A stretch of 64,000 bases of DNA. Source: an uncultured Pseudomonadota bacterium. Lineage in GTDB: Bacteria; Pseudomonadota; Gammaproteobacteria; Steroidobacterales; Steroidobacteraceae. Below are positions 39,611 through 48,809 of the stretch, piece by piece. The notes under the pieces were generated by a model that saw only the letters and a list, made by a program, of their open reading frames with translations, searched no databases and was not told the DNA's origin. Positions within the stretch are counted from its first letter, which is position 1. Every line of letters begins with the position of its first letter. The stretch spans positions 96,144 through 160,143 of the forward strand of contig CAIYLH010000047.1 in NCBI GenBank assembly GCA_903927005.1, read 5' to 3'. The position numbers were made by a program, and so were the translations under genes.

Positions 39611-41037
39611 CGAGCGTTGCCCCTGCCGGTCGCGATCGCGACTTTGTTTGCGTCGACCTCGAGACGACCGGCGGCAGCCCGAGCCGAAATCGGATCATCG
39701 AGATCGGTGTCGTCGAGGTCGACCGCGATGGCACAACCCGTGAGTGGTCGACGCTGGTCAATCCGGGCGTTCGAATTCCAGCGCAGATCGAGGCGTTCAC
39801 CGGCATCAGTAACGACATGGTGGTGGATGCGCCCGCGTTCGCGGATGTCCGTCGTGAGCTCCTCGAGCGGCTCGCGGGGCGGGTTTTCGTCGCGCACAAC
39901 GCGCGCTTCGATTATGGCTTCATCCGGGCCGAGCTCGCCCGGCTGGAGTTGAGTTACACCGCGCGCGTGCTGTGCACGGTCAAGCTATCGCGGCGGCTCT
40001 TTCCGGAGCAACGTCGCCACAACCTGGATTCGGTCATGGAGCGGCATGGATTGTCATGCAGTGCCAGACACCGCGCCCTTGGCGACGCGCAGGTGCTGCA
40101 TGAGCTGCTACGCGTGTTCGAACGTGCAGTCGGGCCGGTTCGCCTCGGCGAAATGATCGATCTGCTGCTGCAGGAGACGCCGCTGCCCGCGCAACTGCCA
40201 GCGGGGCTTGCCGACGAGATGCCGGAGCTGTCTGGCGTTTATCGCTTCTACGGCGAGGAAGGCGCGCTGCTGTATGTAGGCAAGAGCCGCAACATCCGTA
40301 AGCGCGTGCTTGAGCACTTCGCCGCAGATCATCGCTCGGCCACCGAGCAGCGGCTCGCCCAGCAGGTGCGGCGGGTGGAATGGACCGAGACCGCGGGCGA
40401 GTTGGGCGCGCTGCTGATCGAGGCGCGCGCGGTCAAGAATGAGCGGCCGCTGCATAATCGCCGGCTGCGTGGCGCTGAGGCGTCGTGGACGCTGCGCCTG
40501 GCGCCGCGGGACGGCGCACCGTCGTTGCTGGAGATCGTCGAATTAGACGCTCTGGACGTTGTTGCGCGCGCCGAGGTCTACGGGCTTTACCGGGATCGGC
40601 GCGCAGCGGCACGCGCGGTCGAGGAGATCGTGCGGGCCCACCAGTTGTGCGCCCGGGCCCTGGGCCTGGAGCGCGGCACCGGCGCAGACCCCGAAGCGGG
40701 CTCCTGTTTCGCGTTCCAGCTCAAGCGTTGCCGGGGTGCCTGCCTCGGCCAGGAGCCGGCCGTGCTGCACGACACCCGCGTGCGCCTCGCGCTCGCCTCG
40801 CTGCGCCTGAAGCCTTGGCCGTACCCCGGCCGGATACTGGTGGCTGAGCGCGACTGGCGTGGCCAGGAGGACCTGCACGTGCTCGACAGCTGGCGCTACC
40901 TTGGCACTGTGCACGAGCCGGAGGAGGCGCTCAGGCTCGATGCAGACGCCGTCCCGTTCGACCCCGACGTTTACCGTATCCTGAAGAAATTCCTGTCAGC
41001 GCCAGATGTGGCGCGCATTGTCGAGCTCAAGCCATGA
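39607..41037 (+). CDS. DnaQ-like 3'-5' exonuclease fused to a GIY-YIG (Cho/UvrC-like) nuclease
   Basis: The 476-residue protein has two nuclease parts. Residues about 10-170 form a DEDDh exonuclease (D17 and E19 in CVDLETTGG, HNARFDYGFI, HRALGDAQVLHEL) like DNA polymerase III epsilon. Residues about 208-285 form a GIY-YIG domain (SGVYRFYGEEGALLYVGKS..IRKRV) like UvrC/Cho, followed by a CFAFQLKRCRGACLG cysteine segment typical of Cho. It likely acts in DNA repair, incising and trimming damaged strands. Its stop overlaps the rlmKL start. No helix-hairpin-helix domain is seen. Confidence 0.88.
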   Translation: MTSVAPAGRDRDFVCVDLETTGGSPSRNRIIEIGVVEVDRDGTTREWSTLVNPGVRIPAQIEAFTGISNDMVVDAPAFADVRRELLERLAGRVFVAHNARFDYGFIRAELARLELSYTARVLCTVKLSRRLFPEQRRHNLDSVMERHGLSCSARHRALGDAQVLHELLRVFERAVGPVRLGEMIDLLLQETPLPAQLPAGLADEMPELSGVYRFYGEEGALLYVGKSRNIRKRVLEHFAADHRSATEQRLAQQVRRVEWTETAGELGALLIEARAVKNERPLHNRRLRGAEASWTLRLAPRDGAPSLLEIVELDALDVVARAEVYGLYRDRRAAARAVEEIVRAHQLCARALGLERGTGADPEAGSCFAFQLKRCRGACLGQEPAVLHDTRVRLALASLRLKPWPYPGRILVAERDWRGQEDLHVLDSWRYLGTVHEPEEALRLDADAVPFDPDVYRILKKFLSAPDVARIVELKP

Positions 41038-43199
41038 ATGAATACCTCGTTACCGCGCCGACGGGCGCCGCCGACCTGCTGGCCGCGGAACTCGCCGCCC
41101 AAGGCGCGGAGAACTGCCGCGACCGGCCCTGGGGCGTGACATTCAGCGGTCCGCTCGAGGTCGCCTACCGAACCTGTCTGTGGTCCCGGGTCGCAAGCCG
41201 GGTCCTGTTGCGGCTGCACATGGCCCCGGCCGCGACGCCTGAGGCGCTGTATGCAGCGACCCGGGAAATCGACTGGTCCAAGCATCTTGAAGTGGGCGCC
41301 ACGCTCGCGGTCGACTTCGATTCGACGCGCTCGGCGATCACCCACACCCGTTTTGGTGCGCTGAAGGTCAAGGACGCGATCGTCGATCAGCTGCGGGAGC
41401 TGCGCGAGGTTCGTCCCGACGTCGACACCGTGCGACCGGACGTGCGTGTCAGCGTCCGCATTGTCGGCGATGAGGCCGTGTTTGCGCTGGATCTTGCCGG
41501 CGAGAGCCTGCACCGGCGGGGCTGGCGTGGGGAAGGTGTGGCCGCGCCAATGAAGGAAAACTTGGCGGCGACGTTGCTGTTGCGCTGTGGCTGGCCGGAG
41601 ATCGCGGCGGCGGGCGGTGCGTTTGTCGACCCGATGTGCGGTTCGGGTACGTTGCCTATCGAGGCGGCGCTGATCGCCACCGATACGGCGCCCGGGCTGA
41701 TGCGCGAGTACTACGGCTTTATCGGTTGGGCCGGGCACGACGCGCCGTTGTGGGAGCGTCTGCGCGAGGAGGCACGCCAGCGGCGCGCCGCCTCGGCGTT
41801 CCCGCCGGGCCGGATCTTTGGCAGTGACCAGGACGCGCGCGCCGTTGCGGCGGCCCGTGCGGCCACTGTGCTTGCCGGCGTTGCTGAGATCGTGAACATC
41901 GAGCGCCAGCCGGTCGGCGCGCTGCGCCGTCCTGCCGAGCGTGGACTGATGCTGGTCAATCCGCCCTACGGCGAGCGACTCGGCGAGGTGGACACGCTCC
42001 GGCCGTTATACGCTGAGCTCGGCGCGGTGATGCGCGAGCGATTCGATGGCTGGCAGGCAGGTGTGCTGACCGGCAACCTCGGGCTCGGTCGTGAGCTCAA
42101 GCTCGAGGCACGGCGGCGCCACAAGCTGTTTAACGGTCCGATCGAGGTGCAGCTGCTGCGCTTCGACATCGCCGCCGAGCACCATACGCGCGAGTCGCGG
42201 CCCGGCCGGCTGCCGCCGGTCGATCCGGCGAAGCGCGAGTCGCCGGGTGCACAGATGTTCGCCAACCGACTGCGCAAGAACCTCGATGCGCTCGGCAAGT
42301 GGGCCCGACGCGAGCAGGTCAGCTGCTTTCGTGTCTACGACGCCGACATGCCTGAGTACTCGTTCGCCATCGATCTCTACGGCGACGGCGCCGAGGGCCG
42401 TTATGCGTTCGTGCAGGAGTACGCGGCACCGTCGACAGTTGCGGAGGAAAAGGTGCGTGCGCGGCGTGCGGAGGCGGTTTCCACCTTACCGGAGGTGCTC
42501 GGGCTGGACCCGGACAACATCTGGTTCCGTACGCGCCGTCGCCGCAAAGGCCTCGACCAGTACACCAAACTCGCCTCGGAGCAGGAGTTTCATGAGGTCG
42601 TCGAGGGTGGGCTGCGCTTCCTGGTGAATTTCGACGACTATCAGGACACGGGGATCTTTCTCGACCACCGCCTGACGCGGGCTCGGTTGCGCGAGCTCGC
42701 CAGCGGCAAACGCTTCCTGAACCTGTTCGGTTATACCGGCACGGCGAGTGTGTACGCTGCTGCTGGCGGTGCCGCGTCGACGACCACTGTCGACATGTCC
42801 CGCACCTACCTCGACTGGACGCGCCGCAACCTCGAACTCAATGGCTTTCCAGGCCGCGAGCACGTGCTCGTTCAGGCCGATGCGCTCGAGTGGCTGCGCA
42901 GTGCGCCTGCGGCCGGTTGGGACCTGATCTTCCTGGACCCGCCGACGTTCTCCAACTCCAAGCGCATGGAAGGCACACTTGACGTGCAGCGCGACCACGT
43001 CGGTCTGCTGCAGCACACGGCCCGACTGCTGACGCCTGGTGGGCTGTTGGTGTTCTCGACCAATTACACCCGCTTCGACCTTGAGGTGGCCGCTCTGCCG
43101 GGGCTGCAGATCGAGGACATATCCCGCGCGACGATCCCGAAGGACTTCGAGCGCAACGCGAAGATCCATCGCTGTTACCTGATCCGTCAGGTTCCCTGA
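41034..43199 (+). CDS. rlmL: Bifunctional 23S rRNA methyltransferase RlmK/L
   Basis: The 721-residue protein is the fused RlmKL enzyme. The N-terminal half has a THUMP domain (about 60-155) and a methyltransferase with DPMCGSGTLPIEAALIA and NPPYGERLG, which makes m2G2445. The C-terminal half has FLNLFGYTGTASVYAAAGG and DPPTFSNSKRM, which makes m7G2069. The length matches E. coli RlmKL (702). It overlaps the upstream exonuclease fusion by four bases. Confidence 0.95.
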   Translation: MNEYLVTAPTGAADLLAAELAAQGAENCRDRPWGVTFSGPLEVAYRTCLWSRVASRVLLRLHMAPAATPEALYAATREIDWSKHLEVGATLAVDFDSTRSAITHTRFGALKVKDAIVDQLRELREVRPDVDTVRPDVRVSVRIVGDEAVFALDLAGESLHRRGWRGEGVAAPMKENLAATLLLRCGWPEIAAAGGAFVDPMCGSGTLPIEAALIATDTAPGLMREYYGFIGWAGHDAPLWERLREEARQRRAASAFPPGRIFGSDQDARAVAAARAATVLAGVAEIVNIERQPVGALRRPAERGLMLVNPPYGERLGEVDTLRPLYAELGAVMRERFDGWQAGVLTGNLGLGRELKLEARRRHKLFNGPIEVQLLRFDIAAEHHTRESRPGRLPPVDPAKRESPGAQMFANRLRKNLDALGKWARREQVSCFRVYDADMPEYSFAIDLYGDGAEGRYAFVQEYAAPSTVAEEKVRARRAEAVSTLPEVLGLDPDNIWFRTRRRRKGLDQYTKLASEQEFHEVVEGGLRFLVNFDDYQDTGIFLDHRLTRARLRELASGKRFLNLFGYTGTASVYAAAGGAASTTTVDMSRTYLDWTRRNLELNGFPGREHVLVQADALEWLRSAPAAGWDLIFLDPPTFSNSKRMEGTLDVQRDHVGLLQHTARLLTPGGLLVFSTNYTRFDLEVAALPGLQIEDISRATIPKDFERNAKIHRCYLIRQVP

Positions 43200-43221
43200 A
43201 GGGACCCCAACGCCCGGAAAG

Positions 43222-43252
43222 ACGGCGCGGTGTCAAGCGCGCCGTTTAAGAT
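43222..43252 (+). terminator. Stem-loop terminator after rlmKL
   Basis: ACGGCGCG and CGCGCCGT pair over an 8-base loop, starting about 20 bases after the rlmKL stop, followed by TTTAAGATCTT. A second GGCGACA/TGTCGCC hairpin lies at 43286-43307 without a T-run. Confidence 0.6.
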
Positions 43253-43330
43253 CTTACTAGCCGACCCTGAAGGTGTTTTCCGGGCGGCGACAGCCTCAAG
43301 TGTCGCCACCATGTCGATATTGCGACGCAA

Positions 43331-43351
43331 AATGGCTTAAATAAAGCCATT
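43331..43351 (+). promoter_or_regulatory. AATGGCTT-N5-AAGCCATT palindrome upstream of the polyamine operon
   Basis: Perfect 8-bp arms in an AT-rich stretch, about 110 bases before puuD. The ATGG..CCAT ends resemble the general form of PuuR-type operators as I recall them, so it is a candidate binding site for a regulator of the operon. A second inverted repeat, GCTGCCC/GGGCAGC, lies at 43420-43441 just before the gene. Confidence 0.4.
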
Positions 43352-43458
43352 AGGGACATATTTAGGCATCGCGGGAGGCGACGAGCGACCCTCCGGTATG
43401 CTTAAATCAGGGTCGTTCTGCTGCCCCCAAAGATGGGCAGCTGTTCAAAATAATTAAC

Positions 43459-44235
43459 ATGCGTCCGCGCAAACCCGTCATAGGCGTCCCCGCCGACCGT
43501 CGACTGCTAGGCAGTCACTGGTTCCATTGTGTCGGCGAGAAGTATCTCGCCGCGATCATCGATGCCGCCGATGCGGTGCCGCTGGTCGTGCCCTCCTTTG
43601 GCGAACGGATGGAGCTGGAAGTCCTGCTGGAGCGGTGCGACGGCGTGCTGCTGACCGGCAGTCCCTCGAATGTCGAGCCGCATCACTACGATGGGCCGGC
43701 TAGTGCGGCGGGTACCTGGCACGACCCCGAGCGCGACGCGACGACGTTGCCGCTGATCCCGCGGGCGGTCGCCGCCGGTTTGCCGCTGCTGGCGATCTGC
43801 CGCGGCTTCCAGGAACTGAACGTTGCCTACGGCGGTACGCTGCACCAGAAGTTGCACGAAGTGCCTGGCTTGCTGGCGCACAAGGAAGACGATTCGCAGC
43901 CGCTGGAGGCGCAGTACGCCGAGTCCCACGAGGTGCTGCTGGCGCCGGGTGGTCGCTTCGCGCGTATCGCTGGTTGCGATCGTATCCGCGTCAATTCGCT
44001 GCATTCACAGGGAATTGACCGGCTCGGCGCCGGGCTTGTCGCCGAGGGGCGCGCGCCCGATGGGTTGATCGAGGCGCTCAGTGTTGCCGATGCTCCCGGG
44101 TTCGCACTCGCGGCACAGTGGCACCCCGAGTGGCAGGTGCTTAAGAACGAATTTTCCAAGGCCTTGTTCGCTGCGTTTGGTGACGCAGCGCGGGCCCACG
44201 CACGCGGCGCGGCCGCGGCGAACGCTGGTAGGTGA
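43459..44235 (+). CDS. puuD: Gamma-glutamyl-gamma-aminobutyrate hydrolase (class I amidotransferase fold)
   Basis: The 258-residue protein is a peptidase C26 / GATase1-like hydrolase with the nucleophile C114 in LLAICRGFQELN and a catalytic HPE near 222 (AAQWHPEWQ). PuuD releases GABA from gamma-glutamyl-GABA in the putrescine pathway. It begins the polyamine operon, three bases before the puuA-like gene. PuuB and PuuC, the intermediate oxidation steps, are not adjacent. Confidence 0.9.
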   Translation: MRPRKPVIGVPADRRLLGSHWFHCVGEKYLAAIIDAADAVPLVVPSFGERMELEVLLERCDGVLLTGSPSNVEPHHYDGPASAAGTWHDPERDATTLPLIPRAVAAGLPLLAICRGFQELNVAYGGTLHQKLHEVPGLLAHKEDDSQPLEAQYAESHEVLLAPGGRFARIAGCDRIRVNSLHSQGIDRLGAGLVAEGRAPDGLIEALSVADAPGFALAAQWHPEWQVLKNEFSKALFAAFGDAARAHARGAAAANAGR

Positions 44236-44238
44236 CCC

Positions 44239-45579
44239 ATGACGACTAGTCCCGTTCGGCAGTTCCTGAAGGATCACGGTATTCAGGAAGTCGAGGCGAT
44301 CATTCCGGATCTGGCGGGCGTTGCCCGCGGCAAGGTGGTTCCGGCGCAGAAGTACGTCGAGGAGGAGGGCATGCGCTTGCCCGAGTCCATCTTCCTGCAG
44401 ACGGTGACCGGCGAATACCCGGACGACGACAGTGCGATCAATCCGTCCGAGATCGATATCGTCCTGAAAGCCGATCCGACCACGATCCGCGTCGTGCCCT
44501 GGGCCGCTGAGCCGACCGCGCAGGTCATCCACGATTGCTTCTACGGCGACGGACGCCCGGTACCTATGGCGCCGCGATACGTCCTGCGGCGGGTCCTCGA
44601 TCTGTACGCCGGTCACGGCTGGGAGCCGGTGATCGCGCCGGAACTCGAATTCTTCCTGGTCGAGCCGAACATCGATTCGGACTACCCTTTGAAGCCGCCT
44701 ATCGGGCGCTCGGGCCGTCCGGAGATCGGCCGGCAGAGCTACTCGATCGCAGCCGTCAATGAATTCGATCCGTTATTCGACGACGTCTACGCGTTCTGCG
44801 AGGCGCAGGAAATCCAGATCGACACGCTGATCCACGAGGCTGGCGCGGCACAGATGGAAATCAACCTGCTGCACGGCAACGCCCTGTCGCTGGCAGATCA
44901 GGCATTCCTGTTCAAGCGCACGGCGCGGGAGGCGGCCCTGCGCCACAAAATGTACGCGACGTTCATGGCGAAGCCCCACGCAAAGGAGCCAGGTAGCGCC
45001 ATGCACCTGCACCAGAGCATCGTGGACAGCAAGACGGGCAAGAATATCTTCAGTGCACCGGACGGCTCGCCGACCTCGCTGTTCTTCTCGCACATCGCCG
45101 GGTTGCAGCGCTACCTGCCGGCGGCGATGTCGCTGTTTGCGCCGAACGTCAACAGCTATCGTCGCGTGACTCCGCACAACTCGGCCCCGATCAACGTCCA
45201 GTGGGGCTACGACAATCGTACCGCCGGGCTGCGTGTGCCGATGTCCTCGCCTGCTGCGCGCCGTGTTGAGAACCGCTGCGGCGGTGCTGACGCCAATCCC
45301 TATCTCGCGATGGCCGCGTCGCTCGCCTGCGGTTATCTTGGGATGGTCGAGGGTCTCAAACCCACCGAGCCGATTACTGGCAGTGCCTACGATATGCCGT
45401 TCCAGCTGCCGCGTACGCTTGCGGAGGCGCTGCGTCTGCTGCGCGAGTGTCGGCCGTTGGTGGACGTCTGTGGCGAGCGCTTTGTTTCCGCCTACACGGC
45501 CGTCAAGGAGGCCGAGCACGAGGCATTCCTGCAGGTCATTTCGGCGTGGGAACGTGAGCATCTTCTGCTGAATGTCTGA
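44239..45579 (+). CDS. puuA: Gamma-glutamylpolyamine synthetase (glutamine-synthetase-like)
   Basis: The 446-residue protein has the GS fold: an N-terminal grasp domain, PELEFFLVEP, HEAGAAQMEINL, GSAMHLHQSI and PHNSAPINVQWGYDNRTAGLRVP, ending in RRVENRCGGADANPYLAMAA. PuuA ligates glutamate to putrescine; SpuI-type relatives use other polyamines. Location between puuD and a polyamine transporter supports this over ammonia-assimilating GlnA, and the length is that of PuuA. Confidence 0.88.
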   Translation: MTTSPVRQFLKDHGIQEVEAIIPDLAGVARGKVVPAQKYVEEEGMRLPESIFLQTVTGEYPDDDSAINPSEIDIVLKADPTTIRVVPWAAEPTAQVIHDCFYGDGRPVPMAPRYVLRRVLDLYAGHGWEPVIAPELEFFLVEPNIDSDYPLKPPIGRSGRPEIGRQSYSIAAVNEFDPLFDDVYAFCEAQEIQIDTLIHEAGAAQMEINLLHGNALSLADQAFLFKRTAREAALRHKMYATFMAKPHAKEPGSAMHLHQSIVDSKTGKNIFSAPDGSPTSLFFSHIAGLQRYLPAAMSLFAPNVNSYRRVTPHNSAPINVQWGYDNRTAGLRVPMSSPAARRVENRCGGADANPYLAMAASLACGYLGMVEGLKPTEPITGSAYDMPFQLPRTLAEALRLLRECRPLVDVCGERFVSAYTAVKEAEHEAFLQVISAWEREHLLLNV

Positions 45580-45594
45580 TCCTGGGGAACGCCG

Positions 45595-46734
45595 ATGAGC
45601 TGCAGCCAAGCCCGACGTGTGCTCAGCGCCTTTGTGGTGGCGCTGACGCTGGTGTCGTGCGGAGGAGAAAAGCCAGGTAGTGCCGCCAAGGCGCAGGGTC
45701 CGGTTGCCGAGGATAAGGTCCTCAACGTTCTCAATTGGTCCGACTACATCGCGCCGGATACGCTCGCGAAATTTGAGAGCGAGACGGGCATCAAGGTCAA
45801 TTACGACGTCTTCGACAGCAACGAAGTGCTTGAAACCAAGCTGCTCACCGGTCGTACCGGCTACGATGTCGTCGTCCCCACCGACTATTTTCTGGAGCGA
45901 CAGGCGAAGCAGGGAATCCTGCTGCAGCTGGACAAGTCAAAGCTGCCGAACATCGCCAACCTCGATCCCGCTGTGTTGCGCCAGCTCGAGGCCGGTGATC
46001 CGGGCAACCGATTCGGGCTGCCGTATGCAGGCGTTCTCACCGGCATTGGCTACAACGTCGATAAGGTGCGCAAGGCGCTAGGCGACATGCCCATAGATAG
46101 CTGGAAGCTGGTGTTCGACCCTGTTTACGCCGCCAAGCTAAAAGGCTGTGGCTTCACGCTGCTCGATCAGGAAGGCGAGGTCTTCGTTTCGAGCCGAATC
46201 TTCCTTGGCCTCGACCCTTCTTCCGAGAGGCCGGAGGATTTGCTTGCGGTCGAAGCGATGCTGAGGAAGGTGCGGCCGTTCATCCGCTATTTTCACAGCT
46301 CCCAGTACATCAACGATCTTGCCAATGGCGAATCCTGCGTAGCCATTGGCTGGAGTGGCGACGTCATGCAGGCCCGCGACCGGGCCCGCGATGCGGGCAA
46401 AGGCGTCAAGATCGCGTTTGCCGTCCCTAAGGAAGGCGTGCTGCGGTCGTTCGACATGCTGGCGATACCGGCCGACGCCCCGCACCCGGGCAATGCACAT
46501 AAGTTCATCAACTTCTTGTTGCGCGCCGACATTTCCGCCGAGTTCACCAAGTTTCGCAAGTTTCCGGCCGCGAACCTCGCGGCCGAAAAACTGCTGGGCC
46601 CCGAGCTGCTTGGGGACCCGATCATCTTCCCTCCGCCTGAGGTCATCGAGCGGTTGAAGCCACATCGCGCCGAATCGCTCGCCTACGCCAGGCTTGCCAA
46701 TCGCGCGTGGACGCGCGTGCGGACTGGCCGCTAG
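45595..46734 (+). CDS. potF: Polyamine ABC transporter substrate-binding protein (PotF-like), probable lipoprotein
   Basis: The 379-residue protein has the PotD/PotF pattern KVLNVLNWSDYIAPDTLAKFE, GYDVVVPTDYFLERQ, GNRFGLPYAGVLTGIGYN and IGWSGDVMQARDRARDAG. The N-terminus carries an LVSC lipobox followed by GGEK, so it may be anchored to a membrane rather than free in the periplasm, unlike E. coli PotF. It should capture putrescine or a related polyamine for the PotGHI-like transporter encoded just downstream. Confidence 0.9.
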   Translation: MSCSQARRVLSAFVVALTLVSCGGEKPGSAAKAQGPVAEDKVLNVLNWSDYIAPDTLAKFESETGIKVNYDVFDSNEVLETKLLTGRTGYDVVVPTDYFLERQAKQGILLQLDKSKLPNIANLDPAVLRQLEAGDPGNRFGLPYAGVLTGIGYNVDKVRKALGDMPIDSWKLVFDPVYAAKLKGCGFTLLDQEGEVFVSSRIFLGLDPSSERPEDLLAVEAMLRKVRPFIRYFHSSQYINDLANGESCVAIGWSGDVMQARDRARDAGKGVKIAFAVPKEGVLRSFDMLAIPADAPHPGNAHKFINFLLRADISAEFTKFRKFPAANLAAEKLLGPELLGDPIIFPPPEVIERLKPHRAESLAYARLANRAWTRVRTGR

Positions 46735-46746
46735 AGGATTTCCTAG

Positions 46747-47877
46747 ATGAATGCAGTTGTTGGGGCCGGAGTCGAGACCGGCCAGAAAGGCCCTGCGCCG
46801 TATGTGCGCATCGAGCGGCTGACCAAGCGTTTCGGTGACTTCGTTGCAGTCCGGCAGGTTTCTCTCGAGATTCAGCGGGGAGAAATCTTCTGTCTGCTCG
46901 GCGGCTCCGGCTGTGGCAAGACCACGTTGCTGCGAATGCTCGCTGGCTTTGAAACGCCGACTGATGGCGCGATCTTCATCGACGGTGTGGATGTCACGCA
47001 GGTCCCGCCGTACGAGCGGCCAGTCAACATGATGTTCCAGTCGTACGCGCTGTTTCCGCACATGACCGTGGCGCAGAACGTCGCTTTCGGTCTCAAGCAG
47101 GATGGCACGGCGCGCGGCGAAATCGAGTCGCGTGTGCAGGAGATGCTTTCGCTCGTCCAGTTAAATGGCTACGAGAAGCGCAAGCCGCACCAGCTTTCCG
47201 GTGGACAGCGCCAGCGCGTCGCGCTCGCGCGCGCGCTGGTTAAGAGGCCAAAGCTGTTGCTGCTCGACGAGCCGCTCGGTGCGCTCGACAAGAAGCTGCG
47301 CGAACACACGCAGTTCGAGCTGGTGAATCTGCAGGAGAAACTTGGCGTCACGTTCGTGATCGTGACCCACGATCAGGAGGAGGCGATGACGCTCGCTTCG
47401 CGCATTGGCGTAATGCGCGCCGGCGAAATCTTGCAAGTAGGCACACCTGCGGATATCTACGAATTTCCAAATTCACGATTCGTTGCTGATTTCATTGGCT
47501 CTGTAAACATGGTCGAGGGCCGTCTGATCGAGGACGAGCCGGACCACGTCCGCATCGAATGTGCGCAGCTCGGCGCCATCGTCTACGTTGATCACGGCGT
47601 GAGTTCGCCGCCCGACGCGCCAGTGTCGGTGGCGATCCGCCCGGAAAAGATCCAGCTCAGTCGCGAGCGGCCGGAGCAGACGGACAACGTGCTGCAGGGC
47701 GTGATCGCCGGCATTGCTTATCTGGGCAACGCTACGCGCTACCTGGTGAGGCTGCCGACAGGCTTTCTGCTGCGAGTCACCGCGCCAAACGTGTTCCGCC
47801 ACGAGGAGCGGCTCGAGCCCGATGAGAGGGTATGGCTGCACTGGCACTCCTCCTCACCGGTGGTGGTGACGCGGTGA
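46747..47877 (+). CDS. potG: Polyamine ABC transporter ATP-binding protein (PotG/PotA-like)
   Basis: The 376-residue ABC ATPase has Walker A GGSGCGKTT (52-60), an LSGGQ signature near 155, Walker B LLLLDEP and a C-terminal TOBE domain (about 285-370). It energises polyamine import. The stop overlaps the GTG of the first permease gene. Adjacent genes decide PotG rather than another import ATPase. Confidence 0.92.
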   Translation: MNAVVGAGVETGQKGPAPYVRIERLTKRFGDFVAVRQVSLEIQRGEIFCLLGGSGCGKTTLLRMLAGFETPTDGAIFIDGVDVTQVPPYERPVNMMFQSYALFPHMTVAQNVAFGLKQDGTARGEIESRVQEMLSLVQLNGYEKRKPHQLSGGQRQRVALARALVKRPKLLLLDEPLGALDKKLREHTQFELVNLQEKLGVTFVIVTHDQEEAMTLASRIGVMRAGEILQVGTPADIYEFPNSRFVADFIGSVNMVEGRLIEDEPDHVRIECAQLGAIVYVDHGVSSPPDAPVSVAIRPEKIQLSRERPEQTDNVLQGVIAGIAYLGNATRYLVRLPTGFLLRVTAPNVFRHEERLEPDERVWLHWHSSSPVVVTR

Positions 47878-48809
47878 GCGTATCGGCCCCTGCCGGCACC
47901 CGCCTGGCTGGGCGGTTCGCGGCGATCCGCGGCGCGCTCGGCCGTCGGGCCGTAATTGCCCTGCCGTACGCATGGCTTGCGGTGTTCTTCCTCGTCCCGT
48001 TCCTGATCGTCCTGAAGATCGCGTTCTCGAACATTCAGTTGTCGATGCCGCCGGTGGAGCCGGTGATGGTCTGGACTGCAGACCACGTCTTGCAGTTGCG
48101 CTTGCACTTTTCGAACTTCACTTTCGTGTTCGGCGATGAGTTGTATCTGGCGGCGTTCGTGAACTCGCTGCAGGTGGCGGGTGTCTCGACTCTGTTCGCC
48201 CTGCTGATCGGTTACCCGATGGCGTACGGCATCGCGCGCGCGCCTGGCGCCTGGCGCAACATTCTGTTTCTGCTGGTCGTGCTGCCATTCTTCACGTCTT
48301 TCCTGTTGCGCGTGTATGCCTGGATGGGCCTGTTGGGCCGCAGCGGGCCCATCAACGCTTTGCTTATGCAGCTAGGGATCATTCACGAACCGGTGCAGCT
48401 GCTGCAGACGGATTTCGCCGTTTATCTGGGCATGGTCTATTCGTACCTGCCGTTCATGGTGCTGCCGCTTTACTCGGCGATTGAGAAGCTCGACCTGACG
48501 TTGCTCGAAGCTGCGGCTGACCTCGGCTGCCGACCGGCCAAGGCATTCTTTATGATCACGCTGCCGCTGACCAAGGAGGGCATTTTCGCCGGCTGTCTGT
48601 TGGTTTTTATTCCGGCGGTAGGCGAATACGTGATCCCCGCGCTACTGGGCGGGCCCGATACGCTGATGATCGGCCGCGTCGTATGGGATGAGTTCTTCGG
48701 CAACCGTGACTGGCCCGTTGCGAGTGCGCTCGCGATCGTGCTGCTGGTGATTCTGGCGGGCTTTGTGCTGCTGCTGCAGCGCGTGCAGGCGCAGGAAGGA
48801 GAGGCCTGA
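47874..48809 (+). CDS. potH: Polyamine ABC transporter permease (PotH-like)
   Basis: The 311-residue inner-membrane protein has six predicted helices. The first follows a basic cytoplasmic start, and an EAA loop (LLEAAADLGCRPAKAFFMITLPLTKEGI) contacts the ATPase. GTG 47874 overlaps the ATPase stop (GTGA) and gives the usual length; the frame is open further upstream inside potG. Its TGA shares a base with the ATG of potI. Confidence 0.92.
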   Translation: MSVSAPAGTRLAGRFAAIRGALGRRAVIALPYAWLAVFFLVPFLIVLKIAFSNIQLSMPPVEPVMVWTADHVLQLRLHFSNFTFVFGDELYLAAFVNSLQVAGVSTLFALLIGYPMAYGIARAPGAWRNILFLLVVLPFFTSFLLRVYAWMGLLGRSGPINALLMQLGIIHEPVQLLQTDFAVYLGMVYSYLPFMVLPLYSAIEKLDLTLLEAAADLGCRPAKAFFMITLPLTKEGIFAGCLLVFIPAVGEYVIPALLGGPDTLMIGRVVWDEFFGNRDWPVASALAIVLLVILAGFVLLLQRVQAQEGEA

